Shown here one piece after another: positions 45,019 to 54,396 of a stretch of DNA of 64,000 nt. The notes under the pieces are model-generated. The model searched no databases and had not been told where the DNA came from. It saw only the letters and a list, made by a program, of their open reading frames with translations. Position 1 is the first letter of the stretch. Every line of letters starts with the position of its first letter. The DNA is from Pseudovibrio sp. Tun.PSC04-5.I4 (GTDB lineage: Bacteria > Pseudomonadota > Alphaproteobacteria > Rhizobiales > Stappiaceae): contig NZ_FNLB01000006.1 of assembly GCF_900104145.1 (NCBI RefSeq), positions 4,404,501 to 4,468,500 on the forward strand, read 5' to 3'. The position numbers and the translations under genes are program-made.

Positions 45019-45741
45019 ATGTCTGATAAACCCGCCAATACATCTGGCTTTTTGCGAAAGCAGGCAGAGGACAAAACCGATCTCTCTGATTTCCTGCAGT
45101 CGGCTAAAGGCGCAATTGCGGCTCCGGCAGCCGCTGAGCGTGGGCGGTTGATCTTTGCGTTGGATGCTACCATGAGCCGGCAACCGACGTGGGATCAGGC
45201 CTGTCATCTGCAACAAGAGATGTTTGGGGAAACGGGCCGCATTGGGTCGCTGGATGTTCAGCTGGTGTTCTTCCGTGGATTTGGTGAGTGCAAAGCGTCG
45301 CGTTGGGTGAGTAACTCGCGGGATCTTGGGAAGATGATGAGCCGCATTCGGGTTCAGGCCGGGCGGACGCAGATTCGCAAAGTATTAGACCATGTTTTGC
45401 AGGAGACGCGGAAAACCCGTGTGCAGGCGGTGGTCTATATTGGCGACAGCATGGAAGAGAATCCGGACCGGGTGTGTGATCGTGCTGGCGAGCTTGGTTT
45501 GCTCGGCGTACCTATGTTTGTGTTTCAGGAAGGTCAGGATTCGGCGGCGGAACGCACGTATCGGGAAATCGTCCGATTGACCAACGGCGTCTACCTCAAT
45601 TTTGATGCAGGGGCCGCGTCTAGTCTGCGCGGTTTACTGGCCGCAATTGCCGCGTATTCTGCTGGGGGAAAGAGCGCCCTTGAGCAGTTGGATCAATCAG
45701 GGCATAAAGGTGCACAATTCCTGCTAGAACACCTTAGGTAA
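45019..45741 (+). CDS. vWA-domain protein paired with a membrane J-protein
   Basis: The 240-residue product has a von Willebrand A-type fold. The metal motif is D49-A-T-M-S53 (DxTxS form) at the end of the first strand, and YIGDSMEENPDR follows the fourth strand. No signal peptide is seen. GAGG seven bases upstream supports ATG 45019. The next gene, encoding a membrane J-protein, starts three bases after its stop, so the two are coupled and probably work together. Function unknown. Confidence 0.8.
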   Translation: MSDKPANTSGFLRKQAEDKTDLSDFLQSAKGAIAAPAAAERGRLIFALDATMSRQPTWDQACHLQQEMFGETGRIGSLDVQLVFFRGFGECKASRWVSNSRDLGKMMSRIRVQAGRTQIRKVLDHVLQETRKTRVQAVVYIGDSMEENPDRVCDRAGELGLLGVPMFVFQEGQDSAAERTYREIVRLTNGVYLNFDAGAASSLRGLLAAIAAYSAGGKSALEQLDQSGHKGAQFLLEHLR

Positions 45742-45744
45742 TAT

Positions 45745-46488
45745 ATGGGCTATTTGGTTATGGGAGGATTGCTGCTTGCCATCCTCTATTTCATCGCAAA
45801 GGCGCTGTCGCGATCTAATCCGGCAAAATTAGTTGAACAGCTAAAGATGCTGATCGGTTTAGTGCTTATTCCGGTTTGTATTTTTCTCGCCGTCACGGGA
45901 AAATGGATAGCGGCGATTCCGCTTGGCGTTTTTGCGCTTTCCCTTTTGGGGGTTAAATCGGCGCAGAACTATAAGTTCCCCGGCGGGTTTAGTCTTGGCG
46001 GGCTTGGCGACGTTTTCAACCGGACTGGCAAAAGCGCTGGTCAAACCTCTTCCGTTTCCTCCACCTATTTGAAGATGGAGCTGGACCATGACAGTCGTAA
46101 GCTCGAAGGCGACGTGCTTGCCGGTTCTTATTCAGGCCGTGCTTTGAGTTCACTTCAGACTGGTGATCTCAAAGGTTTATGGCATGAAGTGCAATCCGAC
46201 GGAGACAGCGTGTCGCTACTCGAAGCTTACCTCGATAGCAGGCTCCCCAACTGGCGTGTAGACTTCCAGGCGGATTCCACAACGCGGGAGCGAAACGCGT
46301 CGGGCTCGAGCACTCTGACTGAAAAGGAGGCCTACGAGGTTCTTGGACTTGCGCCGGGCGCTTCCTTGGACGACGTTCGTGCCGCCCATCGCAGATTGAT
46401 TAAGCGTTTGCATCCCGATAGCGGAGGCTCTGCTTTCTTGGCTTCCAAACTCAACGAGGCGAAGGATAGGCTTCTCAACAGACATTAA
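45745..46488 (+). CDS. Membrane-anchored J-domain protein
   Basis: The 247-residue product has membrane segments at about 3-20 and 35-72, a linker, and a C-terminal J domain (about 190-247) with the HPD motif at 223-225. A J domain recruits and stimulates an Hsp70 such as DnaK. The topology, with the J domain at the C-terminus, resembles TIM14/DjlA-like proteins rather than DnaJ. It is tightly coupled to the vWA gene. The client is unknown. Confidence 0.85.
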   Translation: MGYLVMGGLLLAILYFIAKALSRSNPAKLVEQLKMLIGLVLIPVCIFLAVTGKWIAAIPLGVFALSLLGVKSAQNYKFPGGFSLGGLGDVFNRTGKSAGQTSSVSSTYLKMELDHDSRKLEGDVLAGSYSGRALSSLQTGDLKGLWHEVQSDGDSVSLLEAYLDSRLPNWRVDFQADSTTRERNASGSSTLTEKEAYEVLGLAPGASLDDVRAAHRRLIKRLHPDSGGSAFLASKLNEAKDRLLNRH

Positions 46489-46508
46489 ACTCACCGTAAA
46501 GATACTAG

Positions 46509-47978
46509 TTACTGATAGACGGCATAGCAGGAGTACTTGGCCTTTTTTAATTTGGCACACGCATCCCAAGCTGCTGTTTTGGTTTCAAACCCGATGAACC
46601 GAGCGCGGTACAAGGTTTGCTTCTTTGACATGACTGGTTCTGTGTAAATGCGCTTGTTGCGGAGGGTTGCTCCAGCTGCAGCACGCGCAGTCTCCAGGAT
46701 TTTGATGGCTTTATCCTGGCTGTCGGTCGCGGAGATCTGAATCTGCCAACCGGATATGCTGATATCCTTAGGCTTCAGGCTCGCAATCTTTTGCTCAATA
46801 GGAGTAGAGGATGGCGTGTTTGTAGCCACCTTTTGTTGTAACCGAGCGGAGGCGGAAACAGCAGGCGCTGCCAGTGAATTGGCGACCAGTTGTTTCTGAC
46901 GAGCTGCTGCCGGGGCCCTTACCTGTTTTTCCAGCATCTTAGCTATCGGGTCAGATGGCTTCGAATTTGGTGCTTTGGACAGGGCGGGGTTGGCATAAGC
47001 TAACAGAGTTGGTTGTTGTGGTGCGGGCGTGGAAACCTTTGCCACAGGGATCGCCGGAGCATTCTTCGGAAACTTATAACGCGATTTCTTCGCGGTAATT
47101 CCAGCATAAAGCATTGGCGTTGTGCGACGACCACGGGATGCTTTTGGCAAGTACTGACTGATCAGCTTGACCATTTGCGCATCTCGGCGTTTGCCGGTTC
47201 TACCACCAAGAACAACAGCCACGATCTGCCGGTTATCACGCTTCACATTGGTTACAAGGTTGAAGCCTGATGCATTCGTGTAGCCGGTTTTGATGCCATC
47301 TACACCACGGACACGTCCGAGCAGCTTGTTGTGGTTGCCCATGCGTCGGCCTGCATAGGTGTAAGAGCGGGTGTTGAAGTACTTGTAGTACTTCGGAAAA
47401 CGATCCTGGATCGCGCGACCTAACAAGGCGAGGTCAGCGGCGGTTGTTACCTGCTTGGAGTTTGGCAGGCCGTGCGGGTTTCTGAAAGTGGAATTGCGCA
47501 TGCCAATGGCACGAGCGGTCTGTGTCATACGGCGACCAAAAGCAGTTTCAGATCCGGAGATATGTTCGGCGATCACAGTCGAAGCGTCATTGGCTGACTT
47601 TGTGACCAGCGCGTATATGGCATCTTTCACGCCTAGCGTGCTGCCAACCTTTAAGCCGAGCTTGGTTGGCGGGCGGCCAGCAGCGTAGCGAGACACCTTC
47701 ATTCTTGTTTTCAATGTGAGGCGGCCAGCTTCCAGTTCTTCAAAGAGAACATAAAGCGTCATGATCTTGGTGGTTGAGGCCGGGTAGCGTTTGGCATTTG
47801 CGTTTTTTGCGTAAAGCACCTTACCCGTTTTTGCATCTACAACGATGCCGGCATATTTGGGGTTTGCCTGAGCCACCGTTGGTGCAGCAATGAGTGCAGC
47901 GGAAACGGCTAGAATACCGACAGCTTGTCCAAAAGCCCTTTTAAGGCGACCGAATGGTCCTAAAATACGCAGACCCAT
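46509..47978 (-). CDS. D-alanyl-D-alanine carboxypeptidase (S11) with SPOR domain
   Basis: This penicillin-binding carboxypeptidase trims peptidoglycan pentapeptides in the periplasm. The active-site motifs are Ser68-Thr-Thr-Lys71, Ser128-Ala-Asn130 and Lys230-Thr-Gly232. A signal peptide ends near residue 38 (AQANP). A Pro- and Ala-rich linker (about 300-405) leads to a C-terminal SPOR domain (about 410-489), which binds denuded septal glycan. ATG 47978 is used; ATG 48014 is possible. The SPOR domain suggests action at the division site. Confidence 0.92.
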   Translation of the reverse strand: MGLRILGPFGRLKRAFGQAVGILAVSAALIAAPTVAQANPKYAGIVVDAKTGKVLYAKNANAKRYPASTTKIMTLYVLFEELEAGRLTLKTRMKVSRYAAGRPPTKLGLKVGSTLGVKDAIYALVTKSANDASTVIAEHISGSETAFGRRMTQTARAIGMRNSTFRNPHGLPNSKQVTTAADLALLGRAIQDRFPKYYKYFNTRSYTYAGRRMGNHNKLLGRVRGVDGIKTGYTNASGFNLVTNVKRDNRQIVAVVLGGRTGKRRDAQMVKLISQYLPKASRGRRTTPMLYAGITAKKSRYKFPKNAPAIPVAKVSTPAPQQPTLLAYANPALSKAPNSKPSDPIAKMLEKQVRAPAAARQKQLVANSLAAPAVSASARLQQKVATNTPSSTPIEQKIASLKPKDISISGWQIQISATDSQDKAIKILETARAAAGATLRNKRIYTEPVMSKKQTLYRARFIGFETKTAAWDACAKLKKAKYSCYAVYQ

Positions 47979-48372
47979 GTTTTTTCTCGCCCCGTGAGCA
48001 ATGGATGGCAGCAAACGCGCTCTATACTAGCAAATGTGTGAAGTGCCTGTGGAGGTGTGTTCAGAAAGCCTCAGCTGCAGAAAATGCAGCGGAGATGGCC
48101 CCCCCGGTTCGCTTCGTACCCAGAATGCTGTGATTACGGTTACAATTCTGTAAATACGGAGAGGCAGATTGCAAAAAAAATGATTTTATTCGTTTTTTAG
48201 ATGCGGCTAGGGCGCTGGGATCGCTCTATATTGCAGTGCAAAATAAAGATTGACAAAATTTGTGCAGCGCATAATATCTCCGCATAAAGTTGAGAGATGT
48301 GGTGTTTGCTCCGCGCGAGATAATTACCTCATTATCGAAATACCGGCGCCGTCTAATGATGAGGGAATTTTT
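47979..48372. promoter_or_regulatory. Divergent region with a phasin promoter and putative operator
   Basis: A near-consensus sigma-70-type promoter is visible: TTGACA (48250-48255), 16 bases, TAATAT (48272-48277). Just upstream is TTGCA-G-TGCAA (48231-48241), a perfect dyad, and TGCAGCGCA overlaps the spacer at 48264-48272. PhaR, the repressor of phasin genes, recognises TGC-rich dyads of this kind. The promoter is seen; the PhaR link is inference. Confidence 0.55.
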
Positions 48373-48705
48373 ATGGTTACAGGATTCGAGAATATGCAAA
48401 AGCTTGGAAAAGATAACATGGAAATTGCCATGCAAAGCTTCGGCACCTTGTCTAAAGGAATGCAGGCGATCTCAACTGAGGTTGCAGAGTACTCCAAAAA
48501 ATCTATGGAACAGAACAGCACCGCAATGGAGAAAGTTGCAAGTGCGAAGTCTATGGATAAGGCTATGGAAGTTCAGGCAGATTTTGCCAAGGTCAGCTAT
48601 GAAAACATGGTAGGCCAGGCAACAAAGATCGGCGAAATGTATGCTGAAATTGCCAAGGCCGCCTGCAAGCCTTACGAAAACATGATGCCTAAGGTTGCCA
48701 AGTAG
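48373..48705 (+). CDS. Phasin-family protein
   Basis: Phasins coat polyhydroxyalkanoate granules. The 110-residue product is an all-helical amphipathic protein: GFENMQKLGKDNMEIAMQS, EVAEYSKKSMEQNSTAMEKV and AEIAKAACKPYENMMPKVAK, matching the Phasin_2 pattern. GAGGG seven bases upstream supports ATG 48373. A longer frame to 48250 lies in the promoter and is rejected. A terminator follows. No PHA synthase is nearby. Confidence 0.85.
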   Translation: MVTGFENMQKLGKDNMEIAMQSFGTLSKGMQAISTEVAEYSKKSMEQNSTAMEKVASAKSMDKAMEVQADFAKVSYENMVGQATKIGEMYAEIAKAACKPYENMMPKVAK

Positions 48706-48730
48706 TCATTAAATGGAGCGCTTGTTTGGA

Positions 48731-48759
48731 CCCGGAGCTGGGATTGGCTTCGGGTTTTT
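48731..48759 (+). terminator. Intrinsic terminator after the phasin gene
   Basis: CCCGGAGC (48731-48738) pairs with GGCTTCGGG (48746-48754, one wobble), followed by TTTTT. Confidence 0.75.
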
Positions 48760-49382
48760 GTGTTTTTAAGGCCGGTCAATCTGGTTGATCGTGATGCCTT
48801 GTTTTTCTTAAAACCTCTCTCTCTTCTTCAAATACCTCTCAAAACATTGTGATTCTGGGCCTGTCTTTCTCGTATTTTGATGGCGTGCCTTTTATTTGAT
48901 TAGCGTCAGCTCATCTTCCGTAAGGAGGTGTGCCTATTACTTCGGATAGTTCATGGTGGTTTTATCGAGATAGGGGTTTGCATTTTCCTGTTTGCTTAGG
49001 GAATAATCCTACTTAAGATAGGGAGAATGAAGAGCTGCTTTCAATGACCCGCAATTTGTTGATCTGGCAGGGACAATTTGAAAGTGATCTGTAGTCAGAA
49101 ATCTCGGCATGCTGAGGGAAGATGGCTAATAGCTTGATGTAAAGCACAGCGTAGCTGCTGTAACAGGACAAATGAATGAAAGACCGACACCAGGCAATGA
49201 GTGTTCTCAAGGGAGATAAACTTATGCTTCCAGATTACAATGAAACAAAAGATGAAACGTTGTTTGATTTTTTTGGAGTTGTTGGTGCACCCTATGAAAA
49301 TGCATATCCCTTGAATTCGTGGGGGTTACGTTTAAATACTATAAAGTCCTCTGCGCTATACATGGAGGGACATCGAGAAGTT
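48760..49382. other. Gene-poor region before clpS
   Basis: No family-like gene is seen. From 49176 a frame runs without a stop into clpS, adding up to 69 codons, but it is AT-rich and does not resemble ClpS. The clpS-clpA promoter should be in this stretch. Confidence 0.5.
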
Positions 49383-49712
49383 ATGAGCAGTGATTTCGAC
49401 CTGAACAATGAGGATGATGGCGGGACGATTACAGCTACCAAGCCTAAGCCAAAAATAAAAAGGCCAAGCTTGTATCGCGTGTTGCTGCTTAATGATGATT
49501 TTACGCCGATGGAGTTTGTGATCCACGTGGTTGAGCGGTTTTTTCATAAGGACCGCGAAGACGCAACGCAGGTCATGCTTCATGTCCATCATCATGGCTT
49601 AGGGGAGTGTGGAGTCTTCACCTATGAAGTGGCCGAGACCAAGGTCACACAAGTAATGGATTTCGCCCGAAAACACCAACATCCATTGCAATGCGTAATG
49701 GAGAAAAAGTAA
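49383..49712 (+). CDS. clpS: ATP-dependent Clp protease adapter ClpS
   Basis: ClpS delivers N-degron substrates to ClpAP. The 109-residue product has an acidic flexible start and the core [23 protein letters not shown], with Asn37, Asp38 and Asp39 as the N-degron pocket residues and Met43 as the gate. [21 protein letters not shown] follows. ATG 49383 gives normal family length. clpA starts 12 bases later, the usual pair. Confidence 0.94.
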   Translation: MSSDFDLNNEDDGGTITATKPKPKIKRPSLYRVLLLNDDFTPMEFVIHVVERFFHKDREDATQVMLHVHHHGLGECGVFTYEVAETKVTQVMDFARKHQHPLQCVMEKK

Positions 49713-49724
49713 TAGGGGGCGCCT

Positions 49725-52178
49725 GTGCCGTCATTTTCTCGCAGTCTGGAGAAAGCTCTCCATCAAGCTTTGGCGTTTGCCAACGAACGTCATCAGGAAT
49801 ATGCGACCCTGGAGCATTTACTGCTATCATTAATTGATGATCAGGATGCTGCAGCAGTAATGCGTGCATGCAATGTGGATCTCGACCAATTACGAAAAAG
49901 CATTGTAGAATACATTGATACTGAATTGGAGAACCTCGTCGTTGACGGGGATGATGATTCAAAACCAACAGCTGGGTTCCAGCGCGTTATTCAGCGTGCT
50001 GTCATTCATGTCCAATCTTCGGGACGTGAAGAGGTAACCGGGGCAAATGTACTTGTCGCCATTTTTGCTGAGCGTGAGAGTCACGCCGCTTACTTCCTGC
50101 AAGAGCAGGAAATGACCAGGTATGATGCCGTCAACTACATCTCACATGGAATTGCCAAACGGGCTGGAATGTCCGAACCACGCCGCGTGCGCGGAGTGGA
50201 AGAAGATTCTGATAGTGGCGGCAATGAAGCAAATGTGGGTATGCCACCTCCGCCATCTGGCGGTGGGTCTACAGATCAAACCAAACGGAAAACGGAAGCT
50301 CTTGAGGCGTATTGCGCCAACCTGAATGAGAAAGCGTTTTCCGGGAAGATCGATCCGTTGATTGGTCGGAGCAAAGAAATTTCGCGCACCATCCAGATCC
50401 TGTGCCGTCGGTCCAAAAACAATCCACTTTATGTGGGTGACCCAGGCGTTGGTAAAACAGCAATTGCCGAAGGGCTTGCGCGGCGGATCATCGTTGGTGA
50501 CGTTCCTGAAGTCCTGCTGAATGCGACCATCTTTTCGCTAGATATGGGCTCGTTGCTGGCTGGGACCCGTTACCGGGGTGATTTTGAGGAGCGTCTGAAG
50601 CAGGTCGTCAAGGAAATCGAAGATTATCCCGGCGCGATCATGTTTATTGATGAAATTCATACGGTGATTGGTGCCGGTGCGACTTCCGGCGGAGCTATGG
50701 ATGCGTCCAACCTGCTGAAGCCAGCTCTGGCTTCTGGTTCTATCCGGTGTATCGGGTCGACAACCTACAAAGAGTATCGTCAGTTCTTTGAAAAAGATCG
50801 TGCTCTTGTACGCCGCTTCCAGAAGGTGGATGTGAATGAGCCATCTATTCCAGATGCGATTGAAATTCTGAAGGGGCTTAAGCCTTACTTCGAGGAATTC
50901 CATAACATCCGCTACACCAATGAAGCGATCAAGGCGGCTGTTGAGTTGTCCTCCCGCTATCTTTCTGATCGGAAGCTGCCGGATAAAGCGATTGACGTGA
51001 TTGACGAGTCTGGTGCTTCGCAGATGTTGCTGCCGGAGGGTAAACGTCGCAAGACGATTGGTCTGAAGGAAATTGAAGCAACCATTGCAACAATGGCGCG
51101 GATTCCACCTAAATCTGTTTCCAAAGATGATGCGGCCGTTCTGTCCAACCTGAAGAATAGTCTGAAACGTGTTGTTTATGGTCAGGACCCTGCAATTGAG
51201 GCTCTAACTGCGTCCATCAAACTGGCGCGTGCTGGTTTGCGTGAGCCGGATAAGCCAATCGGGTCTTACCTGTTCTCCGGTCCGACCGGGGTTGGTAAAA
51301 CGGAAGTGGCGCGTCAGTTGGCCTCTTCCCTTGGTGTGGAACTGGTGCGGTTTGACATGTCCGAGTACATGGAACGCCACACGGTTTCCCGTCTGATCGG
51401 TGCGCCTCCGGGCTATGTCGGTTTTGATCAAGGTGGTTTGCTCACTGATGCGATTGATCAGCATCCGCATTGTGTGCTGCTGCTCGATGAAATCGAGAAG
51501 GCCCATCCTGACTTGTTCAACATATTGTTGCAGGTGATGGATCACGGAAAGCTGACCGATCATAACGGTAAGGCTGTGGATTTCAGAAACGTTATCCTGA
51601 TCATGACAACCAATGCCGGTGCTGCGGATATGGCGAAGGCCCCAATTGGCTTTAACCGCTTGCAGCGCGAAGGCGATGACATGGAAGCGATCAACAAGAT
51701 GTTTACTCCGGAGTTCCGGAACCGTCTTGATGCGATCATTCCGTTTGCGAACTTGGATAATGAAGTTATCCATCGTGTGGTTGAGAAGTTCGTCATGCAG
51801 CTGGAAGCTCAGCTTGCAGAACGGAACGTGACCTTTGAGCTGACACCTGAAGCGGTGGCCTGGCTCTCTGAAAAGGGGTACGACCGGACGATGGGTGCGC
51901 GTCCTTTGGGCCGTGTTATTCAGGAACACATCAAGAAGCCATTGGCCGATGAAGTGTTGTTTGGCAAACTTCAAAAGGGTGGCACTGTGAAGGTGTCTGT
52001 CTCTGAAGATCAGGAAGGGCTTTTGCTCGAGACTGTCGAGGAGCGCCCGCCGGTTAGGAAGACGACCGGTGCGAAGAAAAAGCCTGCATCAAAAGCCAAG
52101 AGCAAGTCAGGTGTGCCGCGGACTGGTAAGGGAGCGACCAAGCGCGGTCCTATTCCCGGATTGCCGATAGCGGACTGA
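49725..52178 (+). CDS. clpA: ATP-dependent Clp protease ATP-binding subunit ClpA
   Basis: ClpA unfolds substrates for ClpP. The 817-residue product has the N-domain (about 1-140), a first AAA+ module with GDPGVGKT (238-245) and IMFIDEIHTV, and a second with GPTGVGKTE (519-527) and VLLLDEIEKAHP. A basic tail (about 785-817, rich in Lys) follows. The start is GTG 49725, giving the family start PSFSRSLEKALHQAL. It is co-transcribed with clpS. Confidence 0.96.
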   Translation: MPSFSRSLEKALHQALAFANERHQEYATLEHLLLSLIDDQDAAAVMRACNVDLDQLRKSIVEYIDTELENLVVDGDDDSKPTAGFQRVIQRAVIHVQSSGREEVTGANVLVAIFAERESHAAYFLQEQEMTRYDAVNYISHGIAKRAGMSEPRRVRGVEEDSDSGGNEANVGMPPPPSGGGSTDQTKRKTEALEAYCANLNEKAFSGKIDPLIGRSKEISRTIQILCRRSKNNPLYVGDPGVGKTAIAEGLARRIIVGDVPEVLLNATIFSLDMGSLLAGTRYRGDFEERLKQVVKEIEDYPGAIMFIDEIHTVIGAGATSGGAMDASNLLKPALASGSIRCIGSTTYKEYRQFFEKDRALVRRFQKVDVNEPSIPDAIEILKGLKPYFEEFHNIRYTNEAIKAAVELSSRYLSDRKLPDKAIDVIDESGASQMLLPEGKRRKTIGLKEIEATIATMARIPPKSVSKDDAAVLSNLKNSLKRVVYGQDPAIEALTASIKLARAGLREPDKPIGSYLFSGPTGVGKTEVARQLASSLGVELVRFDMSEYMERHTVSRLIGAPPGYVGFDQGGLLTDAIDQHPHCVLLLDEIEKAHPDLFNILLQVMDHGKLTDHNGKAVDFRNVILIMTTNAGAADMAKAPIGFNRLQREGDDMEAINKMFTPEFRNRLDAIIPFANLDNEVIHRVVEKFVMQLEAQLAERNVTFELTPEAVAWLSEKGYDRTMGARPLGRVIQEHIKKPLADEVLFGKLQKGGTVKVSVSEDQEGLLLETVEERPPVRKTTGAKKKPASKAKSKSGVPRTGKGATKRGPIPGLPIAD

Positions 52179-52207
52179 CCTTCAAGCTGTATGTTTGAAC
52201 ACTTGAG

Positions 52208-52239
52208 AAAAAAGCCGGAGTCTATGCTCCGGCTTTTTT
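52208..52239 (+). terminator. Intrinsic terminator after clpA
   Basis: GCCGGAG (52214-52220), loop TCTATG and CTCCGGC (52227-52233) form a perfect stem with A and T runs of six on either side. Confidence 0.88.
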
Positions 52240-52345
52240 GTATGGTGCATCTGCGTATTATTATGTACCCGAGCTGGTGCACTTAGATTCTGTTGTGCTT
52301 ATGATCTTGGGCTAGCGGTTCGGGTCCTTCCTTTTGAGTTCTTAA

Positions 52346-53110
52346 ATGACCAGTCGAGATATTGAAACTGTTGAAGGGGATGCCCCTTCTGAATTTGAGG
52401 GTGGGGCCTACTGGTTCCGTCAGGGTGCCAAAGGTGCGTTCTGTCTGCCCACATTGATTTTGATGATGGCGTTTGTCGGCTTTACATCTCTGGCGCGTGA
52501 AGTTGGCCTGACATTGAGCGAGGTTCTTTTGATGAGCCTCCTCATGTGGGCATTGCCCAGCATTGTTGTTTTAACCGGCGCGATGAGTGCGGGTGTCGGT
52601 ATGATCCCGGCTGCTATCGCGGTCGCGCTTTCTGCCGTACGGTTGATGCCGATGACTGTTGCGCTTATTCCGGTGTTGCGAGACGGGAAGCGCACAAAGC
52701 TTTGGCAGTTGTTTTTGGTGTCTCATTTTGTGGCGGTCACGGCGTGGGTGTTTGCCATGCGCAATCTGCCTGATTTACCGCGCGCAGCGCGCCTACCATT
52801 TTTTGCGGGCTTTGGAAGTACCGTTCATTTTGTCGTTCTGTGCTCAACCACTTTGTTTTACATAGTGTTGCCAGTCATTCCTGCACCGCTTGCTGCCGGA
52901 TTGGTGTTGTTGACCCCTGTCTATTTCATGTTTTCTATGTACCAAGCCTCTCGCACAGGCGGGGATAGGTTAGCTCTCGGGTTGGGCCTTGTGCTTGGGC
53001 CGGTATTCTACCTGCTGTTTCCGGGGGCTGATTTGCTGCTGACAGGGTTTGTTGGCGGAACGGTTGCCTTTGTAGCGTGGTTGTTTGCAACGCGGAGGGC
53101 GAGCCTATGA
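52346..53110 (+). CDS. azlC: AzlC-family branched-chain amino acid exporter, large subunit
   Basis: AzlC with AzlD forms an exporter in the inner membrane. The 254-residue product has about eight membrane segments and the AzlC features (EVLLMSLLMWALPSIVVLTGAM and MPMTVALIPVLRDGKRTKLWQL, abridged LMPMTVALIPVLRD). Its TGA overlaps the azlD ATG (ATGA), so the two are translationally coupled. The transported substrate is not fixed by sequence. Confidence 0.86.
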   Translation: MTSRDIETVEGDAPSEFEGGAYWFRQGAKGAFCLPTLILMMAFVGFTSLAREVGLTLSEVLLMSLLMWALPSIVVLTGAMSAGVGMIPAAIAVALSAVRLMPMTVALIPVLRDGKRTKLWQLFLVSHFVAVTAWVFAMRNLPDLPRAARLPFFAGFGSTVHFVVLCSTTLFYIVLPVIPAPLAAGLVLLTPVYFMFSMYQASRTGGDRLALGLGLVLGPVFYLLFPGADLLLTGFVGGTVAFVAWLFATRRASL

Positions 53111-53454
53111 GTGAGGTGGCACAAAGCTGGTGGTGGCCTTATGCCATGATCCTCGTGGCTGGCTTTCTAGCAACGGAATGCTGGCGGTGGTTTGGTGTTG
53201 TTGCTGCTGGTCGCCTGCGGGAAGATAGCTTGCTGTTTGCGTGGGTGAGGGCGGTGGCGACCGCGCTGATTGCCGGGATCATCTCCCGTCTCATTCTCTT
53301 TCCGGATGGGGTGCTGGCGGATGTGCCAGTCTGGTTGCGTATCGCGGCGGTTATTGGCGGTATCATTGGATACAAAGTGCTCAATGACCGATTGATGGCG
53401 GGCATACTTTCTGCCGAGTTTGTGTTGATTGGTGGTTGGATGTTTGTGGTCTAA
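53107..53454 (+). CDS. azlD: AzlD-family small subunit
   Basis: This 115-residue protein has three to four membrane segments and is the partner of AzlC. It starts at ATG 53107 inside the azlC stop, and the frame upstream of that lies in azlC. The typical AzlD features are WPYAMILVAGFLATECWRWFGV and the central RAVATALIAGIISRL stretch. Confidence 0.85.
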   Translation: MSEVAQSWWWPYAMILVAGFLATECWRWFGVVAAGRLREDSLLFAWVRAVATALIAGIISRLILFPDGVLADVPVWLRIAAVIGGIIGYKVLNDRLMAGILSAEFVLIGGWMFVV

Positions 53455-53540
53455 ACAGTGCTTTCGGACTTGATGCACTTCAATGTTCCGGGGTTGCGTG
53501 TGGTGCTATGCTTTCTATGCGTTGATGACCGGGGGATGTG

Positions 53541-54335
53541 ATGGAGTACCTTTCGTTAAATACAGACAGTCTGTGTGATGAGCATATCTGCTGTGCGATC
53601 TCTGATAAAAAGTGCGCGCGTGGGTATCAGCTCAAGAAGGATTGGTTGCGAGATCAGTTTGAGCAGGGCTACCAGTTTGTGCGTCTTGATGAGCGGGCCA
53701 AGGTGTTTATGGAATTCGGCCTTGCTGAACATGCATGGTGCCCGGTTTTTGCTCCCAATCATTTGCTGATCAACTGCTTCTGGGTTTCTGGAAAATACAA
53801 AGGGCAGGGACATGCCAAGGCGCTGCTTGCTAAGGCTATTGAGGATGCTCAAGAGAAGGGCTGTGATGGTCTTGTGACTGTCGCTGGGTCCAAAAAACTT
53901 CACTTCATGAGTGAAGGGAAATGGTTCAAGCGGCAGGGTTTTGAGGTGTGTGATAGCTCTCCAGATGGGTTTGAGCTTTTGCACTTAGCGCTGGGTGATG
54001 ATGTGCCCAAGCCTCAATTTAGTGATGTTGTCAGAGCGGGTACTGGTCCCCAAGAGGCAGGCTTGGTTGCATACTATTCCAACCGTTGTCCGTTTACTGA
54101 TCTGCATGTCACTCAGTCTTTGAGCGAGAGTGCTGCGGAGCGAGGCTTGCCGCTTACCATTGTGCATCTGGATAGCACTGCAAAAGCGCAGTCAGCGCCA
54201 ACGCCAGCAACCATCTTCTCGCTGTTCTGGAACGGAAAATTTGTGACCACAGACCTGAGTGTTTGCATGAACTCGCGTTTTGATAAGATCACGCAGAAAG
54301 CTCTGGGGCATGAATTGCTTGCACCTGCTGGGTGA
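53541..54335 (+). CDS. GNAT N-acetyltransferase fused to a YoaP-like domain
   Basis: The 264-residue product has a GNAT domain (about 1-155), with the acetyl-CoA loop VSGKYKGQGHAKALLAKA near residue 85. A YoaP-like C-terminal domain follows (about 170-264), with YYSNRCPFTDLHVTQSL carrying a thioredoxin-like CPF motif. Cysteines are frequent near the start. ATG 53541 is preferred over GTG 53538. The substrate is unknown. Confidence 0.8.
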   Translation: MEYLSLNTDSLCDEHICCAISDKKCARGYQLKKDWLRDQFEQGYQFVRLDERAKVFMEFGLAEHAWCPVFAPNHLLINCFWVSGKYKGQGHAKALLAKAIEDAQEKGCDGLVTVAGSKKLHFMSEGKWFKRQGFEVCDSSPDGFELLHLALGDDVPKPQFSDVVRAGTGPQEAGLVAYYSNRCPFTDLHVTQSLSESAAERGLPLTIVHLDSTAKAQSAPTPATIFSLFWNGKFVTTDLSVCMNSRFDKITQKALGHELLAPAG

Positions 54336-54396
54336 TGTTCCTTGCGCGAAATCCGAATTGTTCGCGCAAGGTTGGTTCAAATGAAATGATGCGTTC

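Noticed and set aside
48250..48372. Longer phasin start
   Set aside because: It would begin inside the -35 element of the visible promoter, and the extra residues are not phasin-like.
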